NCBI GenBank assembly: GCA_036395115.1
Contig: DASWDU010000049.1
Location: forward strand, 55,203-119,202
DNA: 64,000 bases
DNA from: Thermoplasmata archaeon
GTDB lineage: Archaea; Thermoplasmatota; Thermoplasmata; RBG-16-68-12
Direction: 5' to 3'
Made by a program: the position numbers and the translations under genes. This document shows positions 34,101-41,373 of the stretch, piece by piece. Within the stretch, counting starts at the first letter, position 1; every line of letters begins with the position of its first letter. Below the pieces are notes generated by a model. That model saw only the letters and a program-made list of their open reading frames with translations. It ran no database searches and was not told the origin of the DNA.

Positions 34101-35480
34101 GTCGCCTTCGCGTCGACGTCCTCGCCTGCGGTTCAGCGAGGCTGGGTCTGGCTCGAGGACTACAACGGCGCTGTCTACGCCTTTGGCGGTAAGGGGGCCG
34201 GTGAAGTCCGGACAGTCCTCGTGACGCCCGCCGTGGCGGATGTCGAGGTCGGCAAAGCCCTCCTCTTCAAGACGCACGCGCTCGACGCGTTCGACAATCC
34301 AATCCGGGTGAAGGACGCGGACTGGCTCGCGCGGGCGGGGCTCGGCTCGGTCGTCAAAGTCAACGGCGACACCGCTCTCTATGTCGCGGACATCATCGCG
34401 GGCACCGAGACGTTGGAGGCGTCAACGACGGACGAAGACGGTGTGGTGCATGTGGGCACCGCGACCGTGAACGTGCGGCCCGGGCCGCTCGATCGCATTG
34501 AGGTCGCCATGCTCGTCGGCGGAATCCCCTTCGACGGCGATGTCAGCATCCCGGCGGGCTCTCAGCGAACCTTCGTAGCGGACGCGACGGACCGGTTCGG
34601 CAACCCGATCGCAGGTGCGACGCTCACTTGGAGTGTGGAGAACGGCGTCGGTCAGATCACCTCCAACGGGGTGTTCACCGCGTCGACGACGGTGGGAGTC
34701 GGCTTCGTGACCGCTGCCTCGAGCAGTAAGTCGGGCCACCAGACGGTCACCATCGTCCCGGCGGCCCCGGCTACGGTGGACATCGAGACGTCCAGCAGTG
34801 TGTCGGTCGACTCCCAGACGGTGGTCGTCGCAACGGTGCGGGACGTGTACCGCAACGCAAACCTCGAGGGCGTTGTGAAGTGGACGAAGACAGGCACGGG
34901 CCCAGCGCCTTTGTTGCTCACGCCGGACGGCCGCACCATCCTGTACCACGCCCCCATCACGACGACCCCAGCGTCCGTGCAGCTCACCGCCGGGATTGAC
35001 GTGGACGGCGATGGAGTCGTGGATATCTCGCAGGCAATCACCCTGACGATTGTCGCGGGCCCGCCGGTGGGAATCTCCATCGACGCGCCGGCGACGACCG
35101 TGGCCGTGGGAGGGACCCTGGACTTCGGCGCAGTCGTGACGGACCAGTTCGGCAACGCGGTGACGGGAGCGACGGTCGCCTGGGAGACCACGGCGGGATC
35201 GATCAACCAGCAGGGCGTCTTCACCGCGCCACAGAATCCGGGATTGGTCGTCATCACCGCGAGCACCGCGGGCCGGGAGAGCTTCGTCGTGATCGACGTC
35301 ACGTCGGGTGGGTTCGAGCAGTTCTCCCGGCAGGCGACCTCGGCGACTTCGTTGGTCTTCCTACTGGCAACGATCGTCGCGGTCACGGCGAGCGTGTTCC
35401 TGTTCGTCCGCTACCGCGAGTCGAAGCGCGAGCTCGAGGAATTGCGGCGCGGCCGCGGCGGAACCGACGGCGAACTCTGA
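28164..35480 (+). CDS. Giant cell-surface S8 subtilase with two PQQ-type propellers
   Basis: About 2438 residues from the GTG at 28164, which follows GGGGAAGGGG. Signal helix is at about 18-40 (ISLVLVMVFSAFLILG). A propeptide-like region with a Ser/Gly-rich linker precedes the S8 catalytic domain: Asp347 (LGDTGIDYKHPDF), His392 (NHGTHTSG), oxyanion Asn in FAAANAGQGG and Ser583 (LSGTSMATPTIAG), all intact. A P-like beta domain and a fibronectin-like domain (TIVWTTDERSD) follow. Propeller 1 (about 31228-32290) and propeller 2 (about 33052-34190) each start with WPTFHNN and contain SGTMYALD/SGTMYAID repeats; two NEW3-like domains (DTDSDGIPD) lie between. Three Big-like domains and a C-terminal transmembrane helix end the protein. 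Likely an anchored extracellular protease; the propellers may bind substrate or polymer. Confidence 0.9.
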   Translation: MSSQSPTEANSVSRRMWSRIVAISLVLVMVFSAFLILGTPATAARPSIMPRALPDYMKYVTINNFQFDPLAQTPSIPASLRYDTVPRDQQFYYIVQFNGPVTPAMKSMLAATGVTILQYLAYNAFVVRADGPAIDRAAALPVVRWSGVFQPAYKLSPRLSDEYALITERAMERDRSGDSLNGGATTTLGAGGMPAKSVSSSGGAATAASGFSPKFDTSASGSTMGPQTSFGGAAAPSSGAGSRISLEVTAFETSRVPEIARAASVLGGTQITYSWGNSGGVRVEVDKGALPLLARVPGVLYVDRFVQPYVFNDLARWVVQSGDTDTFATPIHDHGIHGTGQTVTLGDTGIDYKHPDFWDPGNTTPGPSARKLTDYYPACSDNCDDTDNGINHGTHTSGSVAGDDGTWHVYNGDATGSNGTAGPHDGQAFDAWIQMTDMSNDGNFVYFDSITNVWQRAVDRDSWIHSNSWGSVDFQAEYIQEAADTDNFIWNNQDFLVVFAAANAGQGGLRSMNLFGTAKNIITAGATVNGLGLENMADFSSRGPTQDGRIKPDITAPGVSVWSAQGLDPGGDGTQYWQLSGTSMATPTIAGSMALVRQYYMDGWYPTGAPVPGDGFTPTAALIKATAINSAREMTGTGAYGFGESYYPNDNQGFGRLTLDDALAFQGDARGLVLDDNRNGLNTGDVTNYSLAIGDASQSVEITLVWSDYPGTAGCNPCLVNDLDLTVHAPDGTLYAGNQYVGMNPGESKPNPTRSDHRNNVESVLVITGVQEGVWTVTVTANDVPNGPQPYAIVMTGGIATQRGIIQMDHNSYQSSATVNIKVVDTGLNTDPNNPDTVDVNMSSSTETTPELVTLTETGNATSVFDGSIPLDNSVTPAPGDGLLQVQDGDTITALYYDNDDGSGGRGPVTATALVDDTPPVISGIAAINLRFNRATIVWTTDERSDSVVWWGDTSPPGNQASSSRMVTGHSITLSGLTANKTYYYAVQSTDEAGNVALDNNNSQYYTFVTPEKPPTAPPSVEWPTFHNNVPRQGRSPSNFQPPIDLIWADGPYLLQLWNGPVLSDGILFSAPLDGTLRARDPFTGEILWSRHLGDQYYYTGTMVGHDGVLYATFYGSSGGYVYALNEYTGDTIWVVGSESGLDFNARIMMGYSDGLVFGSAWGGQIYALNATDGSVVWAYQTGDLPFGGPSVNAGVVYMASIGGTVFAVDEFSGSLVWSATLDDTTTSSPLYANGLIYEGTYSGTMYALDAFTGEIVWSTGGFNLIDVSTPAYDGVAIYFGDYNDEYVSLDASDGTLLWRTGVGGAVGTSPALANGFLYGTCWFYCPLYTFDTLDGSIVDSDPLTSSFGATSFPAVSDGWVWVEDYAGNIHGFFGQLPIGLTVSPARASQDAVPDSKVDYNLTVKNIGISGPDTFDATKTLGVHGWTVDLLKADRTPLTDTDSDGIPDTGPLNPGKNTTVIVEVTVPAAVNPGDADTAVVRFTSSNDLTRHKESQLTTTVPPPGVSVGPRGYFTPNPGATVNATMNVRNTGGFADTIDVTAVSDQSWTIHLYKADGVTPLADTDGDGIPDVGLVPGLRSASIVVSVNVPGDAPEDTVQRTAVKGTSSLNTSASGTGLVVIEIVAPPNEAWPTFHNNQKRAGLSPSTHAPPMKELWRTGGHQLQLWTGPVVADNIVYSTTLDGYLRAYDPFTGDVIWEQAFGDSFYYTGTVTVDQRSPSDPNDNVVYATFYGTNGGVIGSCPPNPPFYGSCGYVFAIDATDGSILWKVGPDETGLNFNARVVMAYAHGRVVGATWNDFNNGQVYALDSLSGQLLWLFNATGLPFGGAAISGGNVYIGTISGWLYALDEQSGSVVWSAQLDNTITSVPLVAQGIIFVGTYSGTMYAIDGNTGSVIWSTGGFSLIDSSTPATDGSAIYFGDFMSEYVSLDMATGAVLWRTSIAGPVASSPALANGYLYGTAWDGKFRTLNASTGDIVDTDPLVAFASTSSPAVQRGWVWLEDYNGAVYAFGGKGAGEVRTVLVTPAVADVEVGKALLFKTHALDAFDNPIRVKDADWLARAGLGSVVKVNGDTALYVADIIAGTETLEASTTDEDGVVHVGTATVNVRPGPLDRIEVAMLVGGIPFDGDVSIPAGSQRTFVADATDRFGNPIAGATLTWSVENGVGQITSNGVFTASTTVGVGFVTAASSSKSGHQTVTIVPAAPATVDIETSSSVSVDSQTVVVATVRDVYRNANLEGVVKWTKTGTGPAPLLLTPDGRTILYHAPITTTPASVQLTAGIDVDGDGVVDISQAITLTIVAGPPVGISIDAPATTVAVGGTLDFGAVVTDQFGNAVTGATVAWETTAGSINQQGVFTAPQNPGLVVITASTAGRESFVVIDVTSGGFEQFSRQATSATSLVFLLATIVAVTASVFLFVRYRESKRELEELRRGRGGTDGEL
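31228..34190 (+). repeat. Intragenic duplication of the propeller module
   Basis: Two propeller-coding blocks (about 31228-32290 and 33052-34190) share order and near-identical stretches, for example TGGCCGACGTTCCACAACAA at both starts and matching YFGDYNDEYVSLD / YFGDFMSEYVSLD segments. Propeller 2 has an insert after FYGTNGG containing CPPNPPFYGSCG. Confidence 0.8.
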
Positions 35481-35488
35481 GCGCGAAC

Positions 35489-35520
35489 GGAGGGCTTCGG
35501 CCCTCCCCCTTCCTTGTTTT
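35489..35520 (+). terminator. UUCG-capped hairpin terminator after the subtilase gene
   Basis: Perfect 7-bp stem GGAGGGC/GCCCTCC with a cUUCGg tetraloop (35489-35506), then a pyrimidine-rich CTTCCTTGTTTT tail, starting 9 bases after the stop codon. A near copy occurs at 49935-49951. Confidence 0.65.
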
Positions 35521-35544
35521 CCCGATCGGCCAGCGGACGCCAGG

Positions 35545-35554
35545 CTCATATACC
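35545..35554 (+). promoter_or_regulatory. Box A promoter of the class II amidotransferase
   Basis: CTCATATACC is about 28 bases before the ATG at 35577, supporting that start, which exposes Cys2. Confidence 0.55.
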
Positions 35555-35576
35555 GGGGGGCCGAATCGCGACCCGC

Positions 35577-36332
35577 ATGTGCCGGATGATGGGGGTCGTC
35601 AGCCGGGGGCCCGTGTACTACGACCTGTTCGAGGAGTTCGCGGACCTCGCGACGGAAGGCATGGGCCCCCTCGGTGCGCCGGACGATCGCGGGCACAAGG
35701 ACGGCTGGGGCCTCGCATGCTTCCGGAACGGCGCGCTCGCGCTCCACGTGCGGGACGCGGGATCCGCCGCGGACGCCTCGAAGTACTACGGGACCGCGTG
35801 GAAGATCGCGAAGCTGAACATCGAGCGCGCGCCGGGGCAGTCGTTGATCGTGCTGGGCCACCTGCGCCGGGCGAGCGCCGGAGGCCTCCAAGAGCCGAAG
35901 TTCGCCCATCCGTTCGTCGAGGAGCGCGACGGAGTCACGTGGGCGTTCCAGCACAACGGCTCCCTCAAGGAACACCCCTCGAACCCGGAAACGATCGACT
36001 CCCAGGTCGTCTTCCAACTGCTCCTACAGAATCTCGAAGGACAGGGGCATGACGCGGTCGCGAAAGCGACCGCGGCGACGCGCGCGGCCGCAATCGAGAG
36101 CTATGGAGGGTTTACCGCGCTGAATTTCATGTTATCCGATGGCCACTCGCTTCATCTCTACCGCGACTTCCAGGAGAAGGGCCACTATTACACCCTCTAC
36201 TTGGACAGCTTCGGTGAGCTGATTGTCGCGGCCTCCGAACCGATCTTCGCGATGAAAGAGGAGCCGGTGCCGCGGGGAATCTTGAGCACGGTGACCCCCG
36301 ACCTGGAGATTCAGAGGACGGAGATGGCGTGA
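35577..36332 (+). CDS. Class II glutamine amidotransferase domain protein (YafJ/EgtC-like)
   Basis: 251 residues. The ATG at 35577 makes Cys the second residue (MCRMMGVVSRG), as required for the N-terminal nucleophile after Met removal, and a box A lies 28 bases upstream. Other glutaminase motifs are GHKDGWGLACF, LGHLRRASAGG and FQHNGSLKE. There is no synthase domain, so ammonia acceptance must involve a partner, or the enzyme is a stand-alone amidase as in EgtC. No partner gene is adjacent. Confidence 0.85.
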   Translation: MCRMMGVVSRGPVYYDLFEEFADLATEGMGPLGAPDDRGHKDGWGLACFRNGALALHVRDAGSAADASKYYGTAWKIAKLNIERAPGQSLIVLGHLRRASAGGLQEPKFAHPFVEERDGVTWAFQHNGSLKEHPSNPETIDSQVVFQLLLQNLEGQGHDAVAKATAATRAAAIESYGGFTALNFMLSDGHSLHLYRDFQEKGHYYTLYLDSFGELIVAASEPIFAMKEEPVPRGILSTVTPDLEIQRTEMA

Positions 36333-36652
36333 CCGAAGCGCGCGGGATCGCAGGAAACCGCGATGGGAGGACGATGTCCCGTCGTTGGGTCCCCATCCTG
36401 AAGGCCGCGAAGGGGGCCCGAACTTCGCCTCATGATGGCTCGTCGCCGCGGCAGGTCCCGGGGGCGAACCGCGGGTAGAGAGACCGCGGAGACGCCCTCC
36501 ACCGTCGTGGGGAGCGGCCCTTGCGATGGGATGGCCATTCGCAGGTTGCGGCGTCGATCCCGTCCACTTGCCCCTTAAGGGCCCTGAAAATGCGAAGGGT
36601 GGTGCGCGGGCGTGACGGAAAGTCTTAAGGTCCGTGCCCGATACCTCGCGGG
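36333..36652. other. Gap between amidotransferase and GT2 genes
   Basis: 320 bases. It holds two small inverted repeats near 36345-36380 (ATCGC/GCGAT and GGGA/TCCC), a possible 34-codon frame (ATG at 36374 after GGGAGG, stop at 36478) and, at 36620-36629, a GTCTTAAGG box that is the promoter of the next gene. Nothing else was recognised. Confidence 0.4.
36620..36629 (+). promoter_or_regulatory. Box A promoter of the first glycan-island gene
   Basis: GTCTTAAGG precedes the ATG at 36653 by about 28 bases, a leaderless arrangement. Confidence 0.5.
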
Positions 36653-37891
36653 ATGCCTTCGGGCCTTGTGGAGGGTGCCGTCATCGGGCTGGCCATCCTC
36701 TTTTACGCGCTGACCTTCTACAACGTCGTGCTCATCTTCCTCGGGCTCCGACTGACGAGGGACCGCGGGAAGCCGTTCGACAAGGGAACTCTCCGCAACC
36801 CGGTCGACCTGCCGCGGGTGTCCATCGTGATCCCCGCGAGGGATGAGGAGCCGGTCATCGAGGGGGCGATCCGGTGTGCCGAACGCCTCGACTACCCGAA
36901 GGACCTCGTCGAGATCCTGGTCGTAGAAGACGGCTCCGTGGACTCGACCCCGACGATCGGGAAGCGCTTAGCCGCAGCCCTGCCCAACGTCGTGTGCATT
37001 TCCGGCGGCGTCTCGACAGGCAAGCCCGCCGCCCTGAACCGGGCGATCGCGAAGGCGACGGGGGACGTCGTCGCGATCTTCGATTCCGACACCCGCTACG
37101 AGCCCGACTTGCTGCTGCGCGTCGCGAAGTACCTGTACGACCATCCGGAGACCGACGTGGTCCAGGCGTTTCCCCAGGTGATGAACGCGGACACGAATGT
37201 GATCACGCGGATCAACTTCTACGAAACGCGGTTCTGGTTTCAGGGCCTGCAGGCCGCGAAGGAGCGCCATCGACTCTTCATGCACCTGGCCGGCACGGGG
37301 ATGTTCCTCCGCCGGGAGACGCTCGACGCCCTCGGGCCCTGGGACGAGGGTTGCTTGACCGAGGATCTCGAGTATTCGTTGCGGATCGCGGAATCCGGGA
37401 AGAAAGTGGGCATGGTGGACGCCGACGTCTGGATCCAGCCCACGTATCGGGCGAGCCATCTCGTACGGCAGCGGCGACGCTGGTGGGGCGGCGCCCTCCA
37501 AGTATTCGGGAAGGCGCTCCGGAAGCGGTTCGCCGTCGGCACGACCTGGCGACAGAAGCTCGACTCCTTCGTATACGTCGTGTCCCCGATTGTCTTCCTC
37601 GTAAGTTCCGGGATGCTCGTCGCGTCGCTCATCTCGTTCGCCCTCTCGGGAGGCCTCTTCGAGACGTTCACGGCGTGGTTCTACGGGTTCCTGGCCTCCA
37701 ACCTCCTCCTGATCCCGCTGGTCGTCGGGGAGGCGATCGTCTCGAAACGAAAGGAGCTGCTGTGGCTCGTCCCGGGCCTATACTGGTATTGGATCCTCCA
37801 GGTCGTCTCGCTCGTCTCGGTGACGTTCGACCTAGCCTTCCGACGGAAGACGATCGAATGGCGCCGGACGCCGAAGATCCAGGTCGACTGA
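36653..37891 (+). CDS. Membrane processive glycosyltransferase, family 2
   Basis: 412 residues. An N-terminal membrane helix (AVIGLAILFYALTFYNVVLI) precedes a GT2 domain: VSIVIPARDEEPVIEGAIRC, VVEDGSVDST, DSDTRYEP (DxD), acceptor motif TEDLEYSLRIAE and QRRRWW of processive enzymes (cellulose- or hyaluronan-synthase-like). Three or four C-terminal helices follow. Likely elongates a surface polysaccharide from nucleotide sugars at the cytoplasmic face. First gene of a four-gene same-strand run, each close to the next. Confidence 0.9.
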   Translation: MPSGLVEGAVIGLAILFYALTFYNVVLIFLGLRLTRDRGKPFDKGTLRNPVDLPRVSIVIPARDEEPVIEGAIRCAERLDYPKDLVEILVVEDGSVDSTPTIGKRLAAALPNVVCISGGVSTGKPAALNRAIAKATGDVVAIFDSDTRYEPDLLLRVAKYLYDHPETDVVQAFPQVMNADTNVITRINFYETRFWFQGLQAAKERHRLFMHLAGTGMFLRRETLDALGPWDEGCLTEDLEYSLRIAESGKKVGMVDADVWIQPTYRASHLVRQRRRWWGGALQVFGKALRKRFAVGTTWRQKLDSFVYVVSPIVFLVSSGMLVASLISFALSGGLFETFTAWFYGFLASNLLLIPLVVGEAIVSKRKELLWLVPGLYWYWILQVVSLVSVTFDLAFRRKTIEWRRTPKIQVD

Positions 37892-37943
37892 CCGCGCCTA
37901 AGGTCTTATCCGCGCCTCGGTCATTCCGCGGAGCGGTTCCCCG

Positions 37944-39419
37944 ATGCGGTCCGGCCGCGGCGTGTTCACGCATCCGTGGATCGCGGCCCTGGCCGCCTTC
38001 TCGGTTCCGGCGCTGCTGCGGTCCGTCCCCGAGGTCCTCGCGGGGTCCATGCCCGTGGGCTTCGACACGATCTCGTTGTACATCCCGTTTCAAGTGAGCT
38101 GCGCGCGGGAAGGCCTGACGACGTGCCTTGGCCGGGTCGTCGATTCGCGGAGCGGCCCCTTGCTTTTCGCCGTCCTGGCGCTCACCTCGGCAGTCGGCTC
38201 GCCCCCGCTCGTCGTGGGGAAGCTCCTCGGGCCGGTCGTGTCCGGGGTCTTCGGCCTGTCCCTGCTCGGGTTCGCCCGGAGGCGACTCCGTTGGTCCCCG
38301 GCCGGGGGGATCGCCCTCGCCGTGCTCGCGTTCCTGACGTTGCCGGTGTTGCGCCTCGCGTGGGACCTGTTCCGGAACGTGCTCGGCCTGGCCTTTCTCA
38401 TGATTTCCCTCGCCCTCGCCGAGGAAAAGGCAACCGTGCGATCCGAGGGGGCGTCCCTCGCGTGCCTCGCCCTCGCCGCCCTCTCGCACGAGCTCGTCGC
38501 GTTCCTGATCGCGGCGAGCCTCGCCGTGGAGATTGTCGTCAAGCCCTTGCAGGTCCGCGCTTCGCTCGCCTCCTTCGTGCCGCGCGCCGCGATCGCCGCC
38601 TCGGCGGTCCTGTACTATCTCAGCGTGGGCGCGGAGGTCCACGGCATCTTGGTCGCCTCCCAAGCGCAGGACCCGAACGCGTCTCTCTGGGCAGACTACC
38701 TGACCCCGGGCGGCCTCTACTCGTACCCCGACTACGTGACGTTGACCGCCCACGTCGCCGTGACGGCCGGGGTGTTGCTCGCCGTCTTCGTCTTCCCCGT
38801 CTGGAAGAGGGGGGTCGTGGCCCCGAAGCTCCTGCCGTTGGGGGCGTCCCTGGGGCTCGTCTCGATCTCTCCCCTCCTGATCCCCACGTTCGCGGTCCCT
38901 CTGTGGCATCGTTGGTTGCTGATGGCCGCCGTCCCGCTCCTTCCCTCGCTCGCGGCCTTCGTCACCTCACAGACGTGGCGCCATCGCGCGGCGTCCATCG
39001 GCGTCCTGTGCGCGATCGTGCTCCCCTTCCTCGTCCTGCCGGCGAACGTGGCGGCGCCGTATCTCAGCACGCCTCTGACGACGCGGTACATCCCGAGTTC
39101 GATGGTGCAGAATTCGATTCCGATCTCGGATTGCGAAGATGTGCTCGCAGCCCTCGGCTGGCTCCGAGCGAGCCCGCTCAATGGCTCCCTGTTCGTCGTG
39201 CACGCCGCCTTCGCGGGATGGGCTTACCTGGTGCTCGACCGTACGACGATTCGCGCGGTGTGGACCGTCGACGAGTTCCAATCGATCCGTGCCCGCGAAG
39301 GCCCCGCGATCGCGACGATCTGGTGGGCCCGTCCGGACGGATGGTATCCGGACTTCGCGCCGCCGTCGGACTTGCATGTCGCTTGGCAGCAGGGGAACAT
39401 CGCGATTTATTCGGCGTGA
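37944..39419 (+). CDS. Polytopic GT-C-like membrane protein
   Basis: 491 residues with about 10-12 hydrophobic helices, a first external loop with GFDTISLYIPF (acidic residue in the position of the GT-C catalytic motif) and a C-terminal soluble segment (WALDRTTIRAVW-like region to the end). It resembles lipid-linked-sugar-dependent GT-C enzymes in topology, but no family motif is decisive; it could be a polymerase or other transporter-like protein. A box near 37899-37912 (TAAGGTCTTATCC) may add a promoter. It sits between the GT2 and GT4 genes of a glycan run. Confidence 0.65.
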   Translation: MRSGRGVFTHPWIAALAAFSVPALLRSVPEVLAGSMPVGFDTISLYIPFQVSCAREGLTTCLGRVVDSRSGPLLFAVLALTSAVGSPPLVVGKLLGPVVSGVFGLSLLGFARRRLRWSPAGGIALAVLAFLTLPVLRLAWDLFRNVLGLAFLMISLALAEEKATVRSEGASLACLALAALSHELVAFLIAASLAVEIVVKPLQVRASLASFVPRAAIAASAVLYYLSVGAEVHGILVASQAQDPNASLWADYLTPGGLYSYPDYVTLTAHVAVTAGVLLAVFVFPVWKRGVVAPKLLPLGASLGLVSISPLLIPTFAVPLWHRWLLMAAVPLLPSLAAFVTSQTWRHRAASIGVLCAIVLPFLVLPANVAAPYLSTPLTTRYIPSSMVQNSIPISDCEDVLAALGWLRASPLNGSLFVVHAAFAGWAYLVLDRTTIRAVWTVDEFQSIRAREGPAIATIWWARPDGWYPDFAPPSDLHVAWQQGNIAIYSA

Positions 39420-39429
39420 GCGTCCTCCG

Positions 39430-40644
39430 ATGAAGGTCTTCGTGGTGAGCGGGAAGAACCCCCGGCTGGATCCGGGAGGGTACGCGGCGTATGCGCGCGT
39501 CCTGGGGGAATGCCTCGCCGAGCTGGGCCACGATGTCCACTTCGTGTGCTTCGGTCCACGGGACGGGCGGATGGACGCGCGGGCCGGTCCGATCCACGTC
39601 GTGGGGTCGAGACTTCTCCCGCGCAGGACCGAATTCTACCCGGCATGGAGCGCCTTGTTCGCCCGGACGATCCTGCGGATGATCCCGACCACGGGGACGC
39701 CCGTCGCCGTTCACGGCATCGGGCCTTGGTGTCTCGCCGGGACGATCGCGAGAGAACGTAGCCGGGCGGTCAAGGTCGTCGCGAGCTACTTCACGACGCT
39801 CCGGGACGAGGCGCGTGGACTCTCGAAGGGCGTCGCGATCTCCGATTACGGAATCGGCCCGAAAGTGCGCCACCTCATCGGATACCTTGGAGTGCTCGCG
39901 ACCCTCGATCCGATCGAACGGTACGCCGTCGGGGGGACGGAGCTCGTGCTCGTCCATTACGAGTACACCCGTCGGCTCCTCATCGAGGGCATGGGGATCG
40001 ACCCTTCGCGAATCGTCAAGATTCCGTACGCCGCAGGCCCTGAGCCCAAGAGGGGGGAATCCGTCCGCCGGGCCGACGGGCCGGAGCGGTTCGAAATCCT
40101 GAGCGTCGGGCGACAGGAGCCTCGGAAAGGCATCAACGTCTTGCTCCGCGCCCTCCGCATCCTCCGCGATCGCGGCGTTCGGTTCCACGCGACGATCATC
40201 GGCTCCGGATCCCTGCTCGAGGCTCATCGTGCGCTCGCACGACGTCTCGCGCTCTCCGATGTCGTCGCCTTCCCGGGGTTCGTCCCCGATCTCGCACCGT
40301 ACCTTGGGGCCGCCGATGTGTTCGTCCTCCCGTCCCTTCAGGAAGGCAGCGGGTCCATCTCCCTCTTGGAGGCGATGAGTGCGGGCCTCCCGCCGGTCGT
40401 CTCCGCGTGTGACGGCTTGCCTGAGGATGTCCAAGATGGCGTCAATGGACTGCTCGCCGCTCCCGCGAATCCGCAGCACGTGGCGGATGCCCTGGAGTCC
40501 CTCTTCCGAGACACGACCCTGCGGTTTCGCCTCGGGAGCGCGGCGAGGGAGTCGTACCGCGCTCGATTCCAGTCGACCGCGATGAGCGAGGCCCTCCGAC
40601 ATCAGTACGACGGTCTGTTCCCCCGATCCTTCGGGGATCGGTGA
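39430..40644 (+). CDS. Glycosyltransferase family 4
   Basis: 404 residues, GT-B fold, retaining. The N-terminal Gly-rich loop LDPGGYAAYARVLGE and C-terminal donor-binding motifs SVGRQEPRKGINVLLRALRI, PGFVPDLAPYLGAADVFVLP and EGSGSISLLEAMSAGLPPVV (the E-x7-E region) are all present. Cytoplasmic, nucleotide-sugar-dependent, adding a residue to a lipid-linked glycan. It starts 10 bases after the previous stop and its own stop abuts the next ATG (TGAATG), so translation is likely coupled with the methyltransferase that follows. Confidence 0.92.
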   Translation: MKVFVVSGKNPRLDPGGYAAYARVLGECLAELGHDVHFVCFGPRDGRMDARAGPIHVVGSRLLPRRTEFYPAWSALFARTILRMIPTTGTPVAVHGIGPWCLAGTIARERSRAVKVVASYFTTLRDEARGLSKGVAISDYGIGPKVRHLIGYLGVLATLDPIERYAVGGTELVLVHYEYTRRLLIEGMGIDPSRIVKIPYAAGPEPKRGESVRRADGPERFEILSVGRQEPRKGINVLLRALRILRDRGVRFHATIIGSGSLLEAHRALARRLALSDVVAFPGFVPDLAPYLGAADVFVLPSLQEGSGSISLLEAMSAGLPPVVSACDGLPEDVQDGVNGLLAAPANPQHVADALESLFRDTTLRFRLGSAARESYRARFQSTAMSEALRHQYDGLFPRSFGDR

Positions 40645-41352
40645 ATGAACGTGTCCGCCTTTCGAGAACGGCTGCAGTACCCGGAAAGATGGGATGCCAG
40701 TCGCGCGCCGAAGGCCTCGCGGATCGTAGCGCTGATCGAACGGCGACGGGGCCGGCTCGGGGCGGACAGGACCCTGGAAATCGGATGCTCGACGTGCGGG
40801 ATGACGCAGGTGTTCCGCAGTCACTTCGGCCGAGTCACCGCGATCGACGTGGACGTGACCGCCCTCATGACATGCGGCCCTGCGTTCGAACGGGTCCTCG
40901 CGTCCGCCACCGCGTTGCCGTTCCGACATGAGGCCTTCGATGTCCTCATCGCCAACCACACGCTCGAGTTCGTGCGCGGCGTCCCGAAAGCCCTCCGGGA
41001 AATGGAGCGGGTCCTCCGGGCCGACGGACTCGTCTATCTCGCCGCCGTGAACCGTCTCAAGTTCGTCCTCGCGCGGCTCCTCCCGGGAAGGCTGAAGCGG
41101 GCATTCTACGACCTCTTCCATTCCGGCGAGTCGCACATCGGTCATCCGCTCGCCTACTGGGAATGGCGCGAACGCCTCCGCAGATTCGAGGTCACGGACG
41201 GGACCCTCGATGTGCTGGCCTACCCCGACTCGTCCGACCCGCCGGCCGCGATCCGGATCGCCCGGAGGATTCCGCCGGCGATCCTCCGCGTCCTCGCCCC
41301 CTTGTTTCCGAGCTGGGTTTTCTACCTTCGGAAAGCGCCCCCGACTTCGTGA
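40645..41352 (+). CDS. SAM-dependent methyltransferase (class I)
   Basis: 235 residues. Motif I is LEIGCSTCGMTQVF, then VTAIDVDVTAL, LPFRHEAFDVLIANHTLEFV and the motif after it, ERVLRADGLVYLAAV. The C-terminal part has an HSGESHIGHPLAYWEW segment shared by sugar- or lipid-modifying members. ATG directly follows the GT4 stop codon, so it probably methylates the glycan being assembled or its lipid carrier. Final gene of the plus-strand run. Confidence 0.85.
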   Translation: MNVSAFRERLQYPERWDASRAPKASRIVALIERRRGRLGADRTLEIGCSTCGMTQVFRSHFGRVTAIDVDVTALMTCGPAFERVLASATALPFRHEAFDVLIANHTLEFVRGVPKALREMERVLRADGLVYLAAVNRLKFVLARLLPGRLKRAFYDLFHSGESHIGHPLAYWEWRERLRRFEVTDGTLDVLAYPDSSDPPAAIRIARRIPPAILRVLAPLFPSWVFYLRKAPPTS

Positions 41353-41373
41353 GGCGATCTCCGTCGGCGAGGG

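Noticed and set aside
28266..34277. Two very long minus-strand open frames (850 and 728 codons) opposite the subtilase
   Set aside because: Antisense shadows: composition dominated by V, R, D and G with no motifs, while the plus strand encodes a complete protease and propellers.
35513..35576. Longer start for the class II amidotransferase
   Set aside because: Would bury the Cys nucleophile that must follow the initiator Met; box A spacing also supports 35577.
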